A stretch of 64,000 nucleotides of DNA, from the NCBI RefSeq assembly GCF_001618145.1, contig NZ_LQNF01000020.1, forward strand, positions 17,254-81,253, written 5' to 3'. This document shows positions 34,993 to 43,688 of the stretch, in pieces. Within the stretch, counting starts at the first letter, position 1; each line of letters begins with the position of its first letter. The notes under the pieces are model-generated. The model was not told the DNA's origin and did not search any database. It was given only the letters and a program-made list of their open reading frames with translations. Position numbers and translations under genes: made by a program. The stretch is from Oceanobacillus damuensis. Lineage in GTDB: Bacteria; Bacillota; Bacilli; Bacillales; Amphibacillaceae.

Positions 34993-35045
34993 TTTACAAA
35001 TTAATGTGAATCTATTAAGATAATATTGTATCCAATCTACAATAT
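34993..35045 (+). promoter_or_regulatory. Promoter and operator of the lyase/CoA-transferase operon
   Basis: TTTACA (34993-34998) and TAAGAT (35016-35021) are spaced by 17 bases. ATTGTATCCAAT (35025-35036) follows at the expected transcription start. It sits inside a larger inverted repeat, ATATTGTA (35023-35030) with TACAATAT (35038-35045). Confidence 0.5.
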
Positions 35046-35159
35046 CCATTATTAGGGGGACGTGTTAAAAACCCCTCCCATAGACAAGTAAAATGCATAA
35101 ACCTTTCTTGCTTCCATATGTGCAACTGGCATTTCAAGTTTTCAAAAAGGAGGTCTTCC

Positions 35160-36011
35160 ATGAATCGAACATGGATTTTCATACCTGGAAATCAAACGAA
35201 ACATATCGATAAAGCACCGACACTGTCAGCAGATAACATTATTTTTGATCTAGAAGACAGTGTGGCTTCTGAAGAAAAAGAAGGGGCACGTCATAAAATT
35301 AAAAAAGCGATTAATGAATTAGAAACAAAGGCAAGGAAATTTGTCCGTGTAAACGAGATAAACAGTCCATACTTCCTGGATGACATCTCAGCTGTTGTAT
35401 CGCAAAAGCTGGATGGTCTGGTCATTCCTAAAGTGAATGGTAAAGAGGATATTCAGCTTGTGGACTACTTGATAGCACAGTTCGAAGCAAGGAATGACGT
35501 AAAGGCTGGTAGCATTTCGCTAATCCCCTTGATTGAAACCGGAAAAGGTATGCATCATGCATATGAAATTGCCAAAGCGAGTGACCGAATTGAAGCACTG
35601 GCATTCGGAGCGGAAGACTTCATGCTGGATATGAGTATTCCTAAAGACGAAGGGAATGCACTTCTGATGGCACGCTCGAATCTGGTAATGTTCTCAAACG
35701 CAGCAGGGATTCAGCCGCCGATTGATGGGGTGTATACAGATATCCATCATCAGGATGGACTTCAAAAGGCTACGAATGTAGCAAAAAGTCTAGGGTTTCA
35801 AGGAAAACTGATTATCCACCCAAAACAGTTGGAAGCTGTAAACAATATATTTTTACCTACCGAATCAGAGCTACGTAAAGCAAGAAAAATTGTCGAAGCA
35901 TACGAAGCATCGCAGCAGAATGGGATTGGGGCCATTCAGGTAGATGGAAAGATGATTGACGTCCCTGTGGCAGAGCGTGCCAAAAGATTACTAGAAAATG
36001 TAAGCGTTTAA
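35160..36011 (+). CDS. HpcH/HpaI-CitE family CoA-ester lyase (citramalyl-CoA lyase candidate)
   Basis: This is a TIM-barrel lyase that cleaves 2-hydroxyacyl-CoA-type esters such as citramalyl-CoA or malyl-CoA. The start is ATG 35160, after AAAAAGGAGG; the frame is open to 35118. The 283 residues have the CitE hallmarks: FIPGNQTKHIDKAPTL, IFDLEDSVASEEKEGAR, KFVRVNEIN, LIPLIETGKGMHHAYEIA, EALAFGAEDFMLDM and FQGKLIIHPKQLEAVN, with the Mg-ligand Glu and Asp in place. It is the first gene of a seven-gene run. In itaconate breakdown the equivalent enzyme makes acetyl-CoA and pyruvate. Confidence 0.85.
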   Translation: MNRTWIFIPGNQTKHIDKAPTLSADNIIFDLEDSVASEEKEGARHKIKKAINELETKARKFVRVNEINSPYFLDDISAVVSQKLDGLVIPKVNGKEDIQLVDYLIAQFEARNDVKAGSISLIPLIETGKGMHHAYEIAKASDRIEALAFGAEDFMLDMSIPKDEGNALLMARSNLVMFSNAAGIQPPIDGVYTDIHHQDGLQKATNVAKSLGFQGKLIIHPKQLEAVNNIFLPTESELRKARKIVEAYEASQQNGIGAIQVDGKMIDVPVAERAKRLLENVSV

Positions 36012-36012
36012 A
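35999..36012 (+). promoter_or_regulatory. cre-like site at the end of the lyase gene
   Basis: TGTAAGCGTTTAAA matches the CcpA consensus TGWAANCGNTNWCA at 13 of 14 positions. A near-identical sequence, TGAAAGCGTTTAAA, lies at 40391. Confidence 0.4.
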
Positions 36013-36032
36013 TATAGTGGAGGAGGGATCGT

Positions 36033-37190
36033 TTGTTACCTTTAGAAGGAGTGACAGTCGTATCTTTAGAGCAAGCCATTGCCGTGCCATTTGCAACAAG
36101 GCAGCTTGCGGACTTAGGTGCACGCGTAATTAAAGTCGAACGACCAGGTGCTGGAGACTTTGCAAGAGATTATGATACAACGGTCAACGGGTTATCCAGT
36201 CACTTTGTATGGTGTAACAGATCAAAAGAATCGATTGCATTGGATCTGAAATCAGAGGATGGCAAAAGAGCATTGCGTCGTTTGCTGGAAAAGGCAGATG
36301 TATTCGTACAAAACTTGGCACCTGGGGCATTAGAAAGAATGGGGTTTATACCAGAAGAGTTAGTTGAAAAACATCCCAAATTAATTGTCTGCAGCCTTTC
36401 TGGATATGGAAAGGGTGGACCATACGAACAGAAGAAAGCGTATGATCTCCTTGTCCAATGTGAAGCAGGTCTCGTATCCATCACCGGAACAGAAGAAACA
36501 CCATCAAAAGCTGGAATTTCCATTGCAGATATTGCAGCAGGGATGTACACCTACACTGGAATATTAACGGCAATCATGAATCGTTCAAAAACTGGTAAAG
36601 GAACAGTCATGGAAGTTTCCATGCTTGAAGCATTAGGAGAGTGGATGGGTTACCCAGCCTATTATGCGGCATATGGAGGAAACGAACCAAAGCGTGCAGG
36701 TGCAAGTCATTCGACCATCTATCCATATGGACCATTTCAATGTGGAGATGGAAAAACCGTATTCATTGGTCTGCAGAATGAAAGGGAATGGAAACATTTT
36801 TGCGAGAACGTACTAAAAAATCCATCCCTTGCAACAGATTCTCGTTTTGAAAGTAATTCCAAGCGTTCTGAAAACCGCCGGGAACTAAAACAGATAATAG
36901 AAGCACAATTCGCTTCACTCACATCTGATGAAGTCATCGAGAGAGTAGAATCTTCTAAAATCGCAAATGCGCGTTTAAACACGATGAAAGACTTTTTCGA
37001 CCATCCTCAATTAAAAGCAAGAAACCGTTGGAAGAAAATTGCTACGCCAGCAGGTGAAATTCAGGCACTCAAGCCTCCTGTAACAATGGCAGGCGTTGAG
37101 AATGTAATGAATCCTGTACCAGCACTTGGAGAGCACACAAATCAAATTTTAAAAGAAATAGGTATGGAAGTAAGTACCATAAACAAATAG
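36033..37190 (+). CDS. Class III CoA transferase (CaiB/BaiF family)
   Basis: This enzyme moves CoA between carboxylic acids, typically from succinyl-CoA. The 385 residues from TTG 36033 (GGAGGAGGG upstream) show LPLEGVTVVSLEQAIAVPFA, LADLGARVIKVERPGAGDFA, SKESIALDLKSEDGK and SLSGYGKGGPY. The active-site Asp is in ISIADIAAGMYTYTGIL. In the proposed pathway it activates itaconate, mesaconate or citramalate. It follows the lyase by 21 bases and precedes the MaoC hydratase by 10 bases, the same trio as ict-ccl-ich of Pseudomonas. Substrate choice cannot be read from sequence. Confidence 0.87.
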   Translation: MLPLEGVTVVSLEQAIAVPFATRQLADLGARVIKVERPGAGDFARDYDTTVNGLSSHFVWCNRSKESIALDLKSEDGKRALRRLLEKADVFVQNLAPGALERMGFIPEELVEKHPKLIVCSLSGYGKGGPYEQKKAYDLLVQCEAGLVSITGTEETPSKAGISIADIAAGMYTYTGILTAIMNRSKTGKGTVMEVSMLEALGEWMGYPAYYAAYGGNEPKRAGASHSTIYPYGPFQCGDGKTVFIGLQNEREWKHFCENVLKNPSLATDSRFESNSKRSENRRELKQIIEAQFASLTSDEVIERVESSKIANARLNTMKDFFDHPQLKARNRWKKIATPAGEIQALKPPVTMAGVENVMNPVPALGEHTNQILKEIGMEVSTINK

Positions 37191-37200
37191 GAGGAAAATG

Positions 37201-37725
37201 ATGAGTATTCGAGAAGGCTGGGTAGGCCGTTTTTATGAGGATTTTGAAATGGGAGATATATATTCGCATCCACTAGGAAGAACGGTTACGAAGACGGATA
37301 ACATCTATATGACACTGCTGACACAAAATACCAATCCAATACACTTTGACAGTTATTATTCAGAGCAGACCGAATTCGGGCAGCCATTAGTGGATTCGAC
37401 GTTCACAATTGCACTTGTTACCGGGCAGTCTGTTTCAGATCTATCACAAAATGCGATGGCAAACCTTGGCTGGGATGAGGTTCGATTGCCAAATCCTGTA
37501 TTTGAAGGGGATACCATTTACTCTTATTCAGAGGTATTGGAAAAACGGGAATCCAAATCACGACCAATCGTTGGGATTGTAAAAGTAAAGACATCTGGCT
37601 ATAACCAAAAAGGAGATATAGTCATAACGTTTAAACGTACATTCATGATTTATAAAAAGGATCATGCACCAAAAGAAAAAAATACATTACTTGAAAAAGT
37701 GCTTGAGAAAGAAAATTCAAGGTAA
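37201..37725 (+). CDS. MaoC-like enoyl-CoA hydratase (itaconyl-/mesaconyl-CoA hydratase candidate)
   Basis: The 174 residues form a hot-dog fold. ATG 37201 is preferred over the adjacent ATG 37198 because AGGAGG at 37189-37194 is then 6 bases away. Features are YEDFEMGDIYSHPLGRTVTK, the hydratase motif TQNTNPIHFDSYYSE with Asp/His, and FGQPLVDSTFTIALV. The C-terminal half has FEGDTIYSYSEVLEKRESKS. Such proteins hydrate 2-enoyl-CoA esters, including mesaconyl-CoA and itaconyl-CoA. Its place between the CoA transferase and the fumarase-type subunits supports a C5-acyl-CoA substrate. Confidence 0.85.
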   Translation: MSIREGWVGRFYEDFEMGDIYSHPLGRTVTKTDNIYMTLLTQNTNPIHFDSYYSEQTEFGQPLVDSTFTIALVTGQSVSDLSQNAMANLGWDEVRLPNPVFEGDTIYSYSEVLEKRESKSRPIVGIVKVKTSGYNQKGDIVITFKRTFMIYKKDHAPKEKNTLLEKVLEKENSR

Positions 37726-37739
37726 GTGAGGATGGTGGC

Positions 37740-38582
37740 ATGAAACAAATAACCTACGAAAAGATCGTCGAGGAAGTGGCAAGGCTTTGCCAGGAAGCTA
37801 ACTATGACCTTGGTCAAGATGTGATCCAGGCATTTGAGGATTCTGTGAAAACAGAAACATCTGAGGCTGGGAAAAGTATTCTGAATCAGTTAATTGACAA
37901 TGCAAATATTGCGACCGCAAACAGGGTGCCAATGTGTCAGGATACAGGTGTATCGGTATTTATCGTTAAACTCGGTCAGGATTGTCATATCACTGGCGGC
38001 TCCCTTCAGGATGCAATTAACGAGGGAGTAAGAACAGGGTATGAAGAAGGTTATTTAAGATACTCGATTGTTGATGACCCAATCAATCGCAAAAATACAG
38101 GTGACAACACACCATCCGTAATCCATGTTGAATTAGTGGAAGGTGAAGATTTAGAAATACAAATGACCGCTAAAGGCGGTGGTGCGGAGAATATGAGCGC
38201 ACTGAAAATGCTCACTCCAAGCGATGGGTTGGAAGGGGTTAAGGAGTTCATCTTAAACACGGTGAGGGAAGCTGGGCCAAACGCATGTCCACCACTTGTC
38301 GTTGGGGTGGGTATTGGAGGAAACTTTGAGTCCTGTGCATACTTAGCAAAAAAATCTCTCTTCCGTCCAGTTGGTGAAAGGCATGTGCAGCCTGATATAG
38401 CAGCATTGGAAGAAGAAATGATCATAGAGATAAATAAATTGGGAATCGGGCCACAAGGAATGGGTGGGACCACGACAGCACTGGATATCAAGATTGAAAC
38501 AGCCCCATGCCATATTGCAGCATTACCTGTAGCGGTCAATCTGAACTGTCATGCCAGCCGTCATAAGCATGTGAGATTGTAA
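37740..38582 (+). CDS. Class I fumarase/tartrate dehydratase-type hydratase, alpha subunit
   Basis: This is an iron-sulfur hydratase subunit. The 280 residues have the three cluster-type cysteines in VPMCQDTGVSVFIV, GPNACPPLVVGVGIGG and ETAPCHIAALPVAV. Also present are KGGGAENMSALKMLTPSDG and GIGPQGMGGTTTALD. It is paired with the beta subunit 11 bases downstream. In this context the substrate may be mesaconate (giving citramalate), since class I fumarases can have mesaconase activity; fumarate or L-tartrate are the alternatives. A [4Fe-4S] cofactor implies oxygen sensitivity. Confidence 0.9.
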   Translation: MKQITYEKIVEEVARLCQEANYDLGQDVIQAFEDSVKTETSEAGKSILNQLIDNANIATANRVPMCQDTGVSVFIVKLGQDCHITGGSLQDAINEGVRTGYEEGYLRYSIVDDPINRKNTGDNTPSVIHVELVEGEDLEIQMTAKGGGAENMSALKMLTPSDGLEGVKEFILNTVREAGPNACPPLVVGVGIGGNFESCAYLAKKSLFRPVGERHVQPDIAALEEEMIIEINKLGIGPQGMGGTTTALDIKIETAPCHIAALPVAVNLNCHASRHKHVRL

Positions 38583-38593
38583 GGAGGTCTAAC

Positions 38594-39148
38594 ATGGCTC
38601 AACATTATATACGTGTCCCTTTTGAAGATGGGGTGGAACTGGAATTACGTGCTGGCGATCAAGTATTTTTAACTGGAACGATTTTTACGGCAAGGGATGC
38701 CGCCCATAAGCGGATGGTAGAACAGCTGGAAAAAGGGGAAGCACTCCCGATTGATCTAACAAACCAAGCGATATACTACGTCGGTCCAACGCCAGCGAAG
38801 CCGGGGGCGGTTATTGGATCTGCCGGTCCGACAACAAGCAGCCGGATGGATAAATATACACCAAGACTTCTGCAGGAAGGCTTAAAAGGAATGATTGGTA
38901 AAGGGTATCGAAGCAAGAAGGTCATTGACTCGATTGCCGAAAATAACGCCGTCTATTTCGCTGCGATTGGTGGATCAGGAGCGCTTCTTGCCCAAAAGAT
39001 AAAATCCTCGGAGCTTATTGCATATGAAGACCTTGGAACAGAGGCAATACGTAAAATAGAAGTGGAAAATTTCCCTTGTATTGTGGTGAATGATCATAAA
39101 GGAGGAGATTGGTATAAGGAATCACAAGCAAACTTCAAGCAAAGTTAA
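38594..39148 (+). CDS. Class I fumarase/tartrate dehydratase-type hydratase, beta subunit
   Basis: The 184 residues match the C-terminal swivel domain of single-chain class I fumarases. Motifs are GDQVFLTGTIFTARDAAHKR, YYVGPTPAKPGAVIGSAGPT, TSSRMDKYTPRLLQEGLKGM and IGKGYRSKKV. The C-terminus has PCIVVNDHKGGDWY. AAGGAGG precedes the ATG. It forms a heteromeric enzyme with the alpha subunit. The two-chain form is usual in Firmicutes and archaea. Confidence 0.9.
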   Translation: MAQHYIRVPFEDGVELELRAGDQVFLTGTIFTARDAAHKRMVEQLEKGEALPIDLTNQAIYYVGPTPAKPGAVIGSAGPTTSSRMDKYTPRLLQEGLKGMIGKGYRSKKVIDSIAENNAVYFAAIGGSGALLAQKIKSSELIAYEDLGTEAIRKIEVENFPCIVVNDHKGGDWYKESQANFKQS

Positions 39149-39190
39149 TAATTGGGCTATAAAAATCATATAAAGGTAGGGAGAGGTATC

Positions 39191-40390
39191 ATGAATAGAC
39201 TGCAACCTGTAAAGGGACCAATTACATTAAGTGAGGAAGAAAGAGAAGGGTTGAGACAAGAAATCCGAGCATTGTGTAATTCCTTTGGTAATGACTATTG
39301 GAGACGACTCGATCCGGGCCGAGAATATCCCCATGGGTTTGTTGACGCGTTAACCGAAGCTGGTTATTTATCTGTACTCATTCCTGAAGAATATGGTGGA
39401 AAAGGCTATGGACTGACAGAAGCAACAATCATCTTAGAAGAAATTCACCGTTCTGGAGGACACGCAGCAGCATGTCACGCACAGATGTATACGATGGGAT
39501 CGCTTTTACGGCACGGAAGTGAAGAGCAAAAGCAAAAATATTTACCTGGCATTGCCAACGGAGAGATTCGATTACAGGCATTTTCCATAACAGAGCCCGA
39601 TGCCGGCTCCAATACAACAGCAATCAGCACATTTGCGGAAAATACAAAGAGTGGCTATGTTGTAAATGGTCATAAAAACTGGACAAGCCGAATTCAACAA
39701 TCCGATTTATTATTGCTGCTGGCACGTACAACACCTTTTGAAGAAGTGGAGAAAAAATCCCAAGGTATTACATTATTCCTCGTAGATTTACGTGAGATTC
39801 GCAAAAATCAACCCGACTCATTGGTTGTCGAACCCGTTCGTACGATGTTTAACTATGCTACAAATAAGATTTGGTACAAAGATATGGAAATACCTGAAGA
39901 CAGTGTTATTGGGGAAGAAGGAAAAGGATTTAAATATGTATTGGACGGAATGAATGCCGAACGGATTCTGCTTGCAGCTGAAACAATCGGAGACGGATAT
40001 TTCTTTATCGACCGTGCAGTTGAGTATGCAAGCAACCGGGAAGTTTTTAATCGGAAAATTGGTCAAAATCAAGGGGTACAATTTCCGATTGCACAAGCCT
40101 ATACAAAAGTAAAAGCGGCAGATCTCCTGCGCTACGAAGCTGCGAAAAAGTTTGATACAGGCGAAAATTGTGGAGAAGAAGCAAACACTGCAAAGTTTCT
40201 ATCCAGCGAAGCAAGCTGGGAAGCAGGGAATGCCTGTATAAATACGTATGGCGGAAACGGATTTGTCGATCAGTATGATATTGAACGTAAATTTCGCGAA
40301 ACCCGCATGTATCAGGTTGCACCTGTAAACAACAATTTAATCTTATCCTACATTGGGGAGCATGTGCTAAAAATGCCACGTTCCTATTAA
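39191..40390 (+). CDS. Acyl-CoA dehydrogenase family protein, atypical active site
   Basis: This is an FAD-dependent desaturase or related enzyme of CoA esters. The start is ATG 39191 (GGGAGAGG upstream); the frame is open to 39152. The 399 residues show EEYGGKGYGLTEATIILEEI, FSITEPDAGSNTTAIST, NGHKNWTSRIQQSDLLLLLA, NAERILLAAETIGDGYFFID and GGNGFVDQYDIERKFRETRM. Where most family members have the base Glu in Y-E-G-T, this protein reads YQVAPVNNN. The usual catalytic Glu is absent at that site. An acyl-CoA dehydrogenase also occurs in the Pseudomonas itaconate locus. Its role in the pathway is unknown. Confidence 0.85.
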   Translation: MNRLQPVKGPITLSEEEREGLRQEIRALCNSFGNDYWRRLDPGREYPHGFVDALTEAGYLSVLIPEEYGGKGYGLTEATIILEEIHRSGGHAAACHAQMYTMGSLLRHGSEEQKQKYLPGIANGEIRLQAFSITEPDAGSNTTAISTFAENTKSGYVVNGHKNWTSRIQQSDLLLLLARTTPFEEVEKKSQGITLFLVDLREIRKNQPDSLVVEPVRTMFNYATNKIWYKDMEIPEDSVIGEEGKGFKYVLDGMNAERILLAAETIGDGYFFIDRAVEYASNREVFNRKIGQNQGVQFPIAQAYTKVKAADLLRYEAAKKFDTGENCGEEANTAKFLSSEASWEAGNACINTYGGNGFVDQYDIERKFRETRMYQVAPVNNNLILSYIGEHVLKMPRSY

Positions 40391-40404
40391 TGAAAGCGTT
40401 TAAA
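40391..40404 (+). promoter_or_regulatory. cre-like site before the TAXI binding-protein gene
   Basis: TGAAAGCGTTTAAA directly follows the acyl-CoA dehydrogenase stop codon and matches the CcpA consensus at 13 of 14 positions. A block here would reduce transporter expression on preferred sugars. Confidence 0.4.
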
Positions 40405-40442
40405 TAAAAATATTGATTTAAATTTTACGAGGAGGAAAGACG

Positions 40443-41483
40443 ATGAAAAAATATTGGTTTCTTATAATGGCAGCACTTTTTCTAGGGTTACTTACGGCAT
40501 GTGGCGGTGGAGATGAAAATTCTTCCGATGCTGAATCAGGAGATTTCCAAGAAGATGAATACCCAAGCACAGTCACAATCGGAACAGCATCACAAGGTGG
40601 AACCTATTATATTTGGGGTGGCGGCTTTGCGAACATGCTGGAAGAACATTTAGATATCACATCCAATGTTGAAGTAACAGGGGGACCTGTCCACAATATC
40701 CAATTGCTTGACCAAGGTGATATCCAATTAGGAATGGTGACGGAAGGGCCGCTTTACGAGGGATATAATGCATCAGGAGACTGGGCAGAGAAGGAATATA
40801 AAGACATTCGAGTGATTTTCCCGATGTACAACACACCTTTTAACTGGTGGTCACTGGCATCTACAGGTGTTACAAGTATCGAAGAACATGAAGGAGAACG
40901 TGTTGGTGTAGGGCCTTCCGGTGGGACTCCTGGAACATATAACCCACTTATTTATAAAACATTAGGGATTGAAACAGGAGACCAGGTGCAAGCGGGTGCG
41001 AGTGATATGGTTTCGCAAATGCTCGATGGTCAATTAAAACATATCGGATTCTCAGCGGGTATTCCAATATCGGCAGTAGTTGAAGTTGAAACACAAGAAG
41101 ACATCAATATTTACGGGATTGACGGCGAAAACCGCGATAAGGTAATCGAAGAGCTTCCATATTTCCAGGAATTTGTGATTCCTGATGGAACGTACCAGCA
41201 GCAAGAGGGCGATATCGAAACGATTGCACAATTTAACTTTGGTGTGGTCCAAAAAGAAGCAAATACCGACTTTGTATATGACTTTGTGAAAATGTACCAC
41301 GAAAATATTGATCAAATGATTAACACACATGCATCTGCTGAAGAAGCGAAAGATCCAGAAGCGATATTGAAAAATACCCAGTTCCCATTGCACCCAGGGG
41401 CAATCCGTTACTACGAGGAAATAGGCATTGATATTCCTGAAGAATTATATCCAGAAGAGTATGAAGCGGAAGCAAGCGAGTAA
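40443..41483 (+). CDS. TAXI family TRAP transporter solute-binding lipoprotein
   Basis: This is the extracellular receptor of a tripartite ATP-independent (sodium-coupled) transporter. The 346 residues have a lipobox LLTAC (Cys about 20). The TAXI fold follows: TVTIGTASQGGTYYIWGGGF, VEVTGGPVHNIQLLDQGDIQ, VGVGPSGGTPGTYNPLIYKT and VSQMLDGQLKHIGFSAGIP. GGAGGAAA precedes the ATG. It follows the catabolic genes and precedes the fused permease, so it probably binds the pathway acid (a C4/C5 di- or tricarboxylate). The ligand is not shown by sequence. Confidence 0.9.
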   Translation: MKKYWFLIMAALFLGLLTACGGGDENSSDAESGDFQEDEYPSTVTIGTASQGGTYYIWGGGFANMLEEHLDITSNVEVTGGPVHNIQLLDQGDIQLGMVTEGPLYEGYNASGDWAEKEYKDIRVIFPMYNTPFNWWSLASTGVTSIEEHEGERVGVGPSGGTPGTYNPLIYKTLGIETGDQVQAGASDMVSQMLDGQLKHIGFSAGIPISAVVEVETQEDINIYGIDGENRDKVIEELPYFQEFVIPDGTYQQQEGDIETIAQFNFGVVQKEANTDFVYDFVKMYHENIDQMINTHASAEEAKDPEAILKNTQFPLHPGAIRYYEEIGIDIPEELYPEEYEAEASE

Positions 41484-41510
41484 GCGTTGCAGATAGAAGG
41501 GGGATGTTTC

Positions 41511-41550
41511 AAAGTTGAATAGATTCTCCTTCAGGAATCTATTCAACTTT
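41511..41550 (+). promoter_or_regulatory. Intercistronic 16-bp perfect hairpin
   Basis: AAAGTTGAATAGATTC (41511-41526) and GAATCTATTCAACTTT (41535-41550) are exact reverse complements with an 8-base loop and no T-run. It lies between the receptor and permease genes and may stabilise the receptor part of the message, or attenuate read-through. Confidence 0.75.
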
Positions 41551-41578
41551 AGATTTGATTTCATCGGGAGGATAAAAC

Positions 41579-43606
41579 ATGTCGAACAAAGAAAATAACT
41601 CCAAAAGAGTGGCTGACAATAATAGGGCAGAAGAACATGTGAAAGAACCGAAAGTGAATAGAGATGGAAAAATTGATACGACAGTGAATGAGGATGCACT
41701 GGAAGCGTCACCCAACACTAGAAATCTGTCAGGCTGGATGCGATATACGTTTATGACCATTGCGGTTGTCGGGGCATTGTATCATCTATACATCTTGAAT
41801 TTAAACCCTATCGATCCATGGATATTCAGAAGTACTCATCTGCTCTTTGGAACGGTACTGGCATTATTGCTCTATAAAGGGTGGAAAACAGATTCGAATA
41901 AAATTACTATCCTGGACTGGATTTTTATTTTCGCGGCGATTTTTGTCGGTTATTATATTTATGCCAATTTAAATCAATTGGTTTTCCGCTTTGGTGTAGC
42001 ACCGACAACAATGGACGTTATTGTAGCAACACTAGGCTTATTGCTGGTATTGGAGATTACTAGAAGAACAAGCGGCTGGATTCTCCCGATTCTAGCGTTC
42101 ATCTTCTCTGCCTATGTGTTTTTAGGACCTTGGCTGCCAGGTTTTCTGAACCATAATGGATATTCTTTTGAACGCTTTGTAACGTATATCTATGGACTGG
42201 ACGGGGTGTTCGGTGTAACAACGGATGTATCCTCTAAATACATTATTCTCTTCATTATTTTTGGTGCCTTTCTGCAAATGTCTGGTGTAGGGCAATACTT
42301 TATGAATGTAGCCTTCCGGGTGGCAGGTGGAATGCGTGGTGGTCCTGCCAAAGTAGCGGTTTTCTCATCAGGGCTTATGGGAATGATCAATGGTACCTCA
42401 GCAGGAAATGTTGTTGCGACTGGTTCTTTAACAATCCCACTGATGAAAAAGACAGGCTATAACCCGCGTTTTGCGGCAGCGACAGAAGCGACAGCGTCCG
42501 CAGGTGGTCAGTTATTGCCTCCAATCATGGGTGCGGGTGCCTTTCTTATGGCCGAGATTACGGGAATGCCGTATTCAGAAATCATTTTAGCTGCAACCAT
42601 TCCCGCGTTGTTATATTTCATTTCCATCTATTTCATGATTGATTTTAAAGCAATCAAAGAGGGACTAAAAGGATTGAAAAGGGAGCAGCTGCCAGACCTG
42701 AAATATATCCTGAAAAAGCTTTACCTGTTTATACCGATTTTATTGCTTATCGGACTATTGGTAAGCGGATTTAGCGTCATTTATGCTGGTACAATCGGTA
42801 TCATTGCATGCTTCGTTATCAGCTTATTCAGTAAAGAAACACGCATGAGTTTCAAAAATATCCTGGAAGCATTGGAACTGGGGATGAAGAATGCTTTGCA
42901 GCTAATTGCAATTGTTGCTTGTGCTGGTTTTATCGTAGGCGTAATTGCACTTACAGGGGTAGGCCAACGATTCAGCTCGATGCTGCTTTCCATTGCAGAT
43001 AATAATATGTTTTTAGCATTGCTGTTTGCGATGGCATTATCCATTATTCTGGGGATGGGAATGCCTACAACTGCCGCATATGCTGTAGCAGCATCTGTTG
43101 TCGCTCCTGGATTAGTCGGTATGGGAATGGAGCCAATCCTGGCGCATATGTTTGTATTCTACTATGCAGTAATCTCAGCAATCACGCCACCAGTTGCATT
43201 GGCGGCCTTTGCAGCGGCAGGCATAACGGGAACCAATCCGATGAAAACAAGTGTAACAGCATTCCAAATTGGCCTTGCAGCGTTTATCGTTCCATTTATG
43301 TTCTTCTACAGTCCGGAATTACTCCTGTTAAGCGATTCTGCGGTTGCGATTGGTCTTGCAGTTGTTACAGCACTTGTAGGTATCTATCTGCTGGCAGCAT
43401 CTGTACAAGGCTGGTTTTTTGGAAGAAAAGCACCAATCTATGTGCGTGCCATTCTTTTAATAGGAGCACTTTTCTTTATGGTGTCAGGTTTAGCATCTGA
43501 TTTTGCAGGGATTACAGTTATTATCATCGCAATGGTCATCCAAAAGTTTTTGAAGAAATCGGATCCTCCTCAAAATGTGACACAGCAAGAAGTCAGTTCG
43601 ATGTAG
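41579..43606 (+). CDS. TRAP transporter fused permease (DctQ-DctM type)
   Basis: The 675 residues contain about 17 membrane helices. After a hydrophilic N-terminal tail (1-50) come four helices that replace the small DctQ subunit (about 55-170). The DctM domain follows, with FSSGLMGMINGTSAGNVVAT, TEATASAGGQLLPPIMGAGA, LGMGMPTTAAYAVAASVV and SAITPPVALAAFAAAGITG. This fused form is the usual partner of TAXI receptors. GGGAGGA precedes the ATG. It presumably imports the substrate of the upstream enzymes by sodium symport. Confidence 0.92.
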   Translation: MSNKENNSKRVADNNRAEEHVKEPKVNRDGKIDTTVNEDALEASPNTRNLSGWMRYTFMTIAVVGALYHLYILNLNPIDPWIFRSTHLLFGTVLALLLYKGWKTDSNKITILDWIFIFAAIFVGYYIYANLNQLVFRFGVAPTTMDVIVATLGLLLVLEITRRTSGWILPILAFIFSAYVFLGPWLPGFLNHNGYSFERFVTYIYGLDGVFGVTTDVSSKYIILFIIFGAFLQMSGVGQYFMNVAFRVAGGMRGGPAKVAVFSSGLMGMINGTSAGNVVATGSLTIPLMKKTGYNPRFAAATEATASAGGQLLPPIMGAGAFLMAEITGMPYSEIILAATIPALLYFISIYFMIDFKAIKEGLKGLKREQLPDLKYILKKLYLFIPILLLIGLLVSGFSVIYAGTIGIIACFVISLFSKETRMSFKNILEALELGMKNALQLIAIVACAGFIVGVIALTGVGQRFSSMLLSIADNNMFLALLFAMALSIILGMGMPTTAAYAVAASVVAPGLVGMGMEPILAHMFVFYYAVISAITPPVALAAFAAAGITGTNPMKTSVTAFQIGLAAFIVPFMFFYSPELLLLSDSAVAIGLAVVTALVGIYLLAASVQGWFFGRKAPIYVRAILLIGALFFMVSGLASDFAGITVIIIAMVIQKFLKKSDPPQNVTQQEVSSM

Positions 43607-43612
43607 ATTCAG

Positions 43613-43645
43613 GAATACAGCATAATTTAATTGTGCTGTATTTCC
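43613..43645 (+). terminator. Terminator-like hairpin after the TRAP permease
   Basis: AATACAGCA pairs with TGCTGTATT (one bulge) and is followed only by TTTCCATTTAT. It is probably weak, so the next transporter gene may be partly co-transcribed. Confidence 0.55.
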
Positions 43646-43688
43646 ATTTATATGCGTATGTATCATATTGCTGAAGAAGGTTATGAAA

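Noticed and set aside
36385..36567. Nested frames inside catabolic genes
   Set aside because: They are shadows of well-supported genes in other frames.
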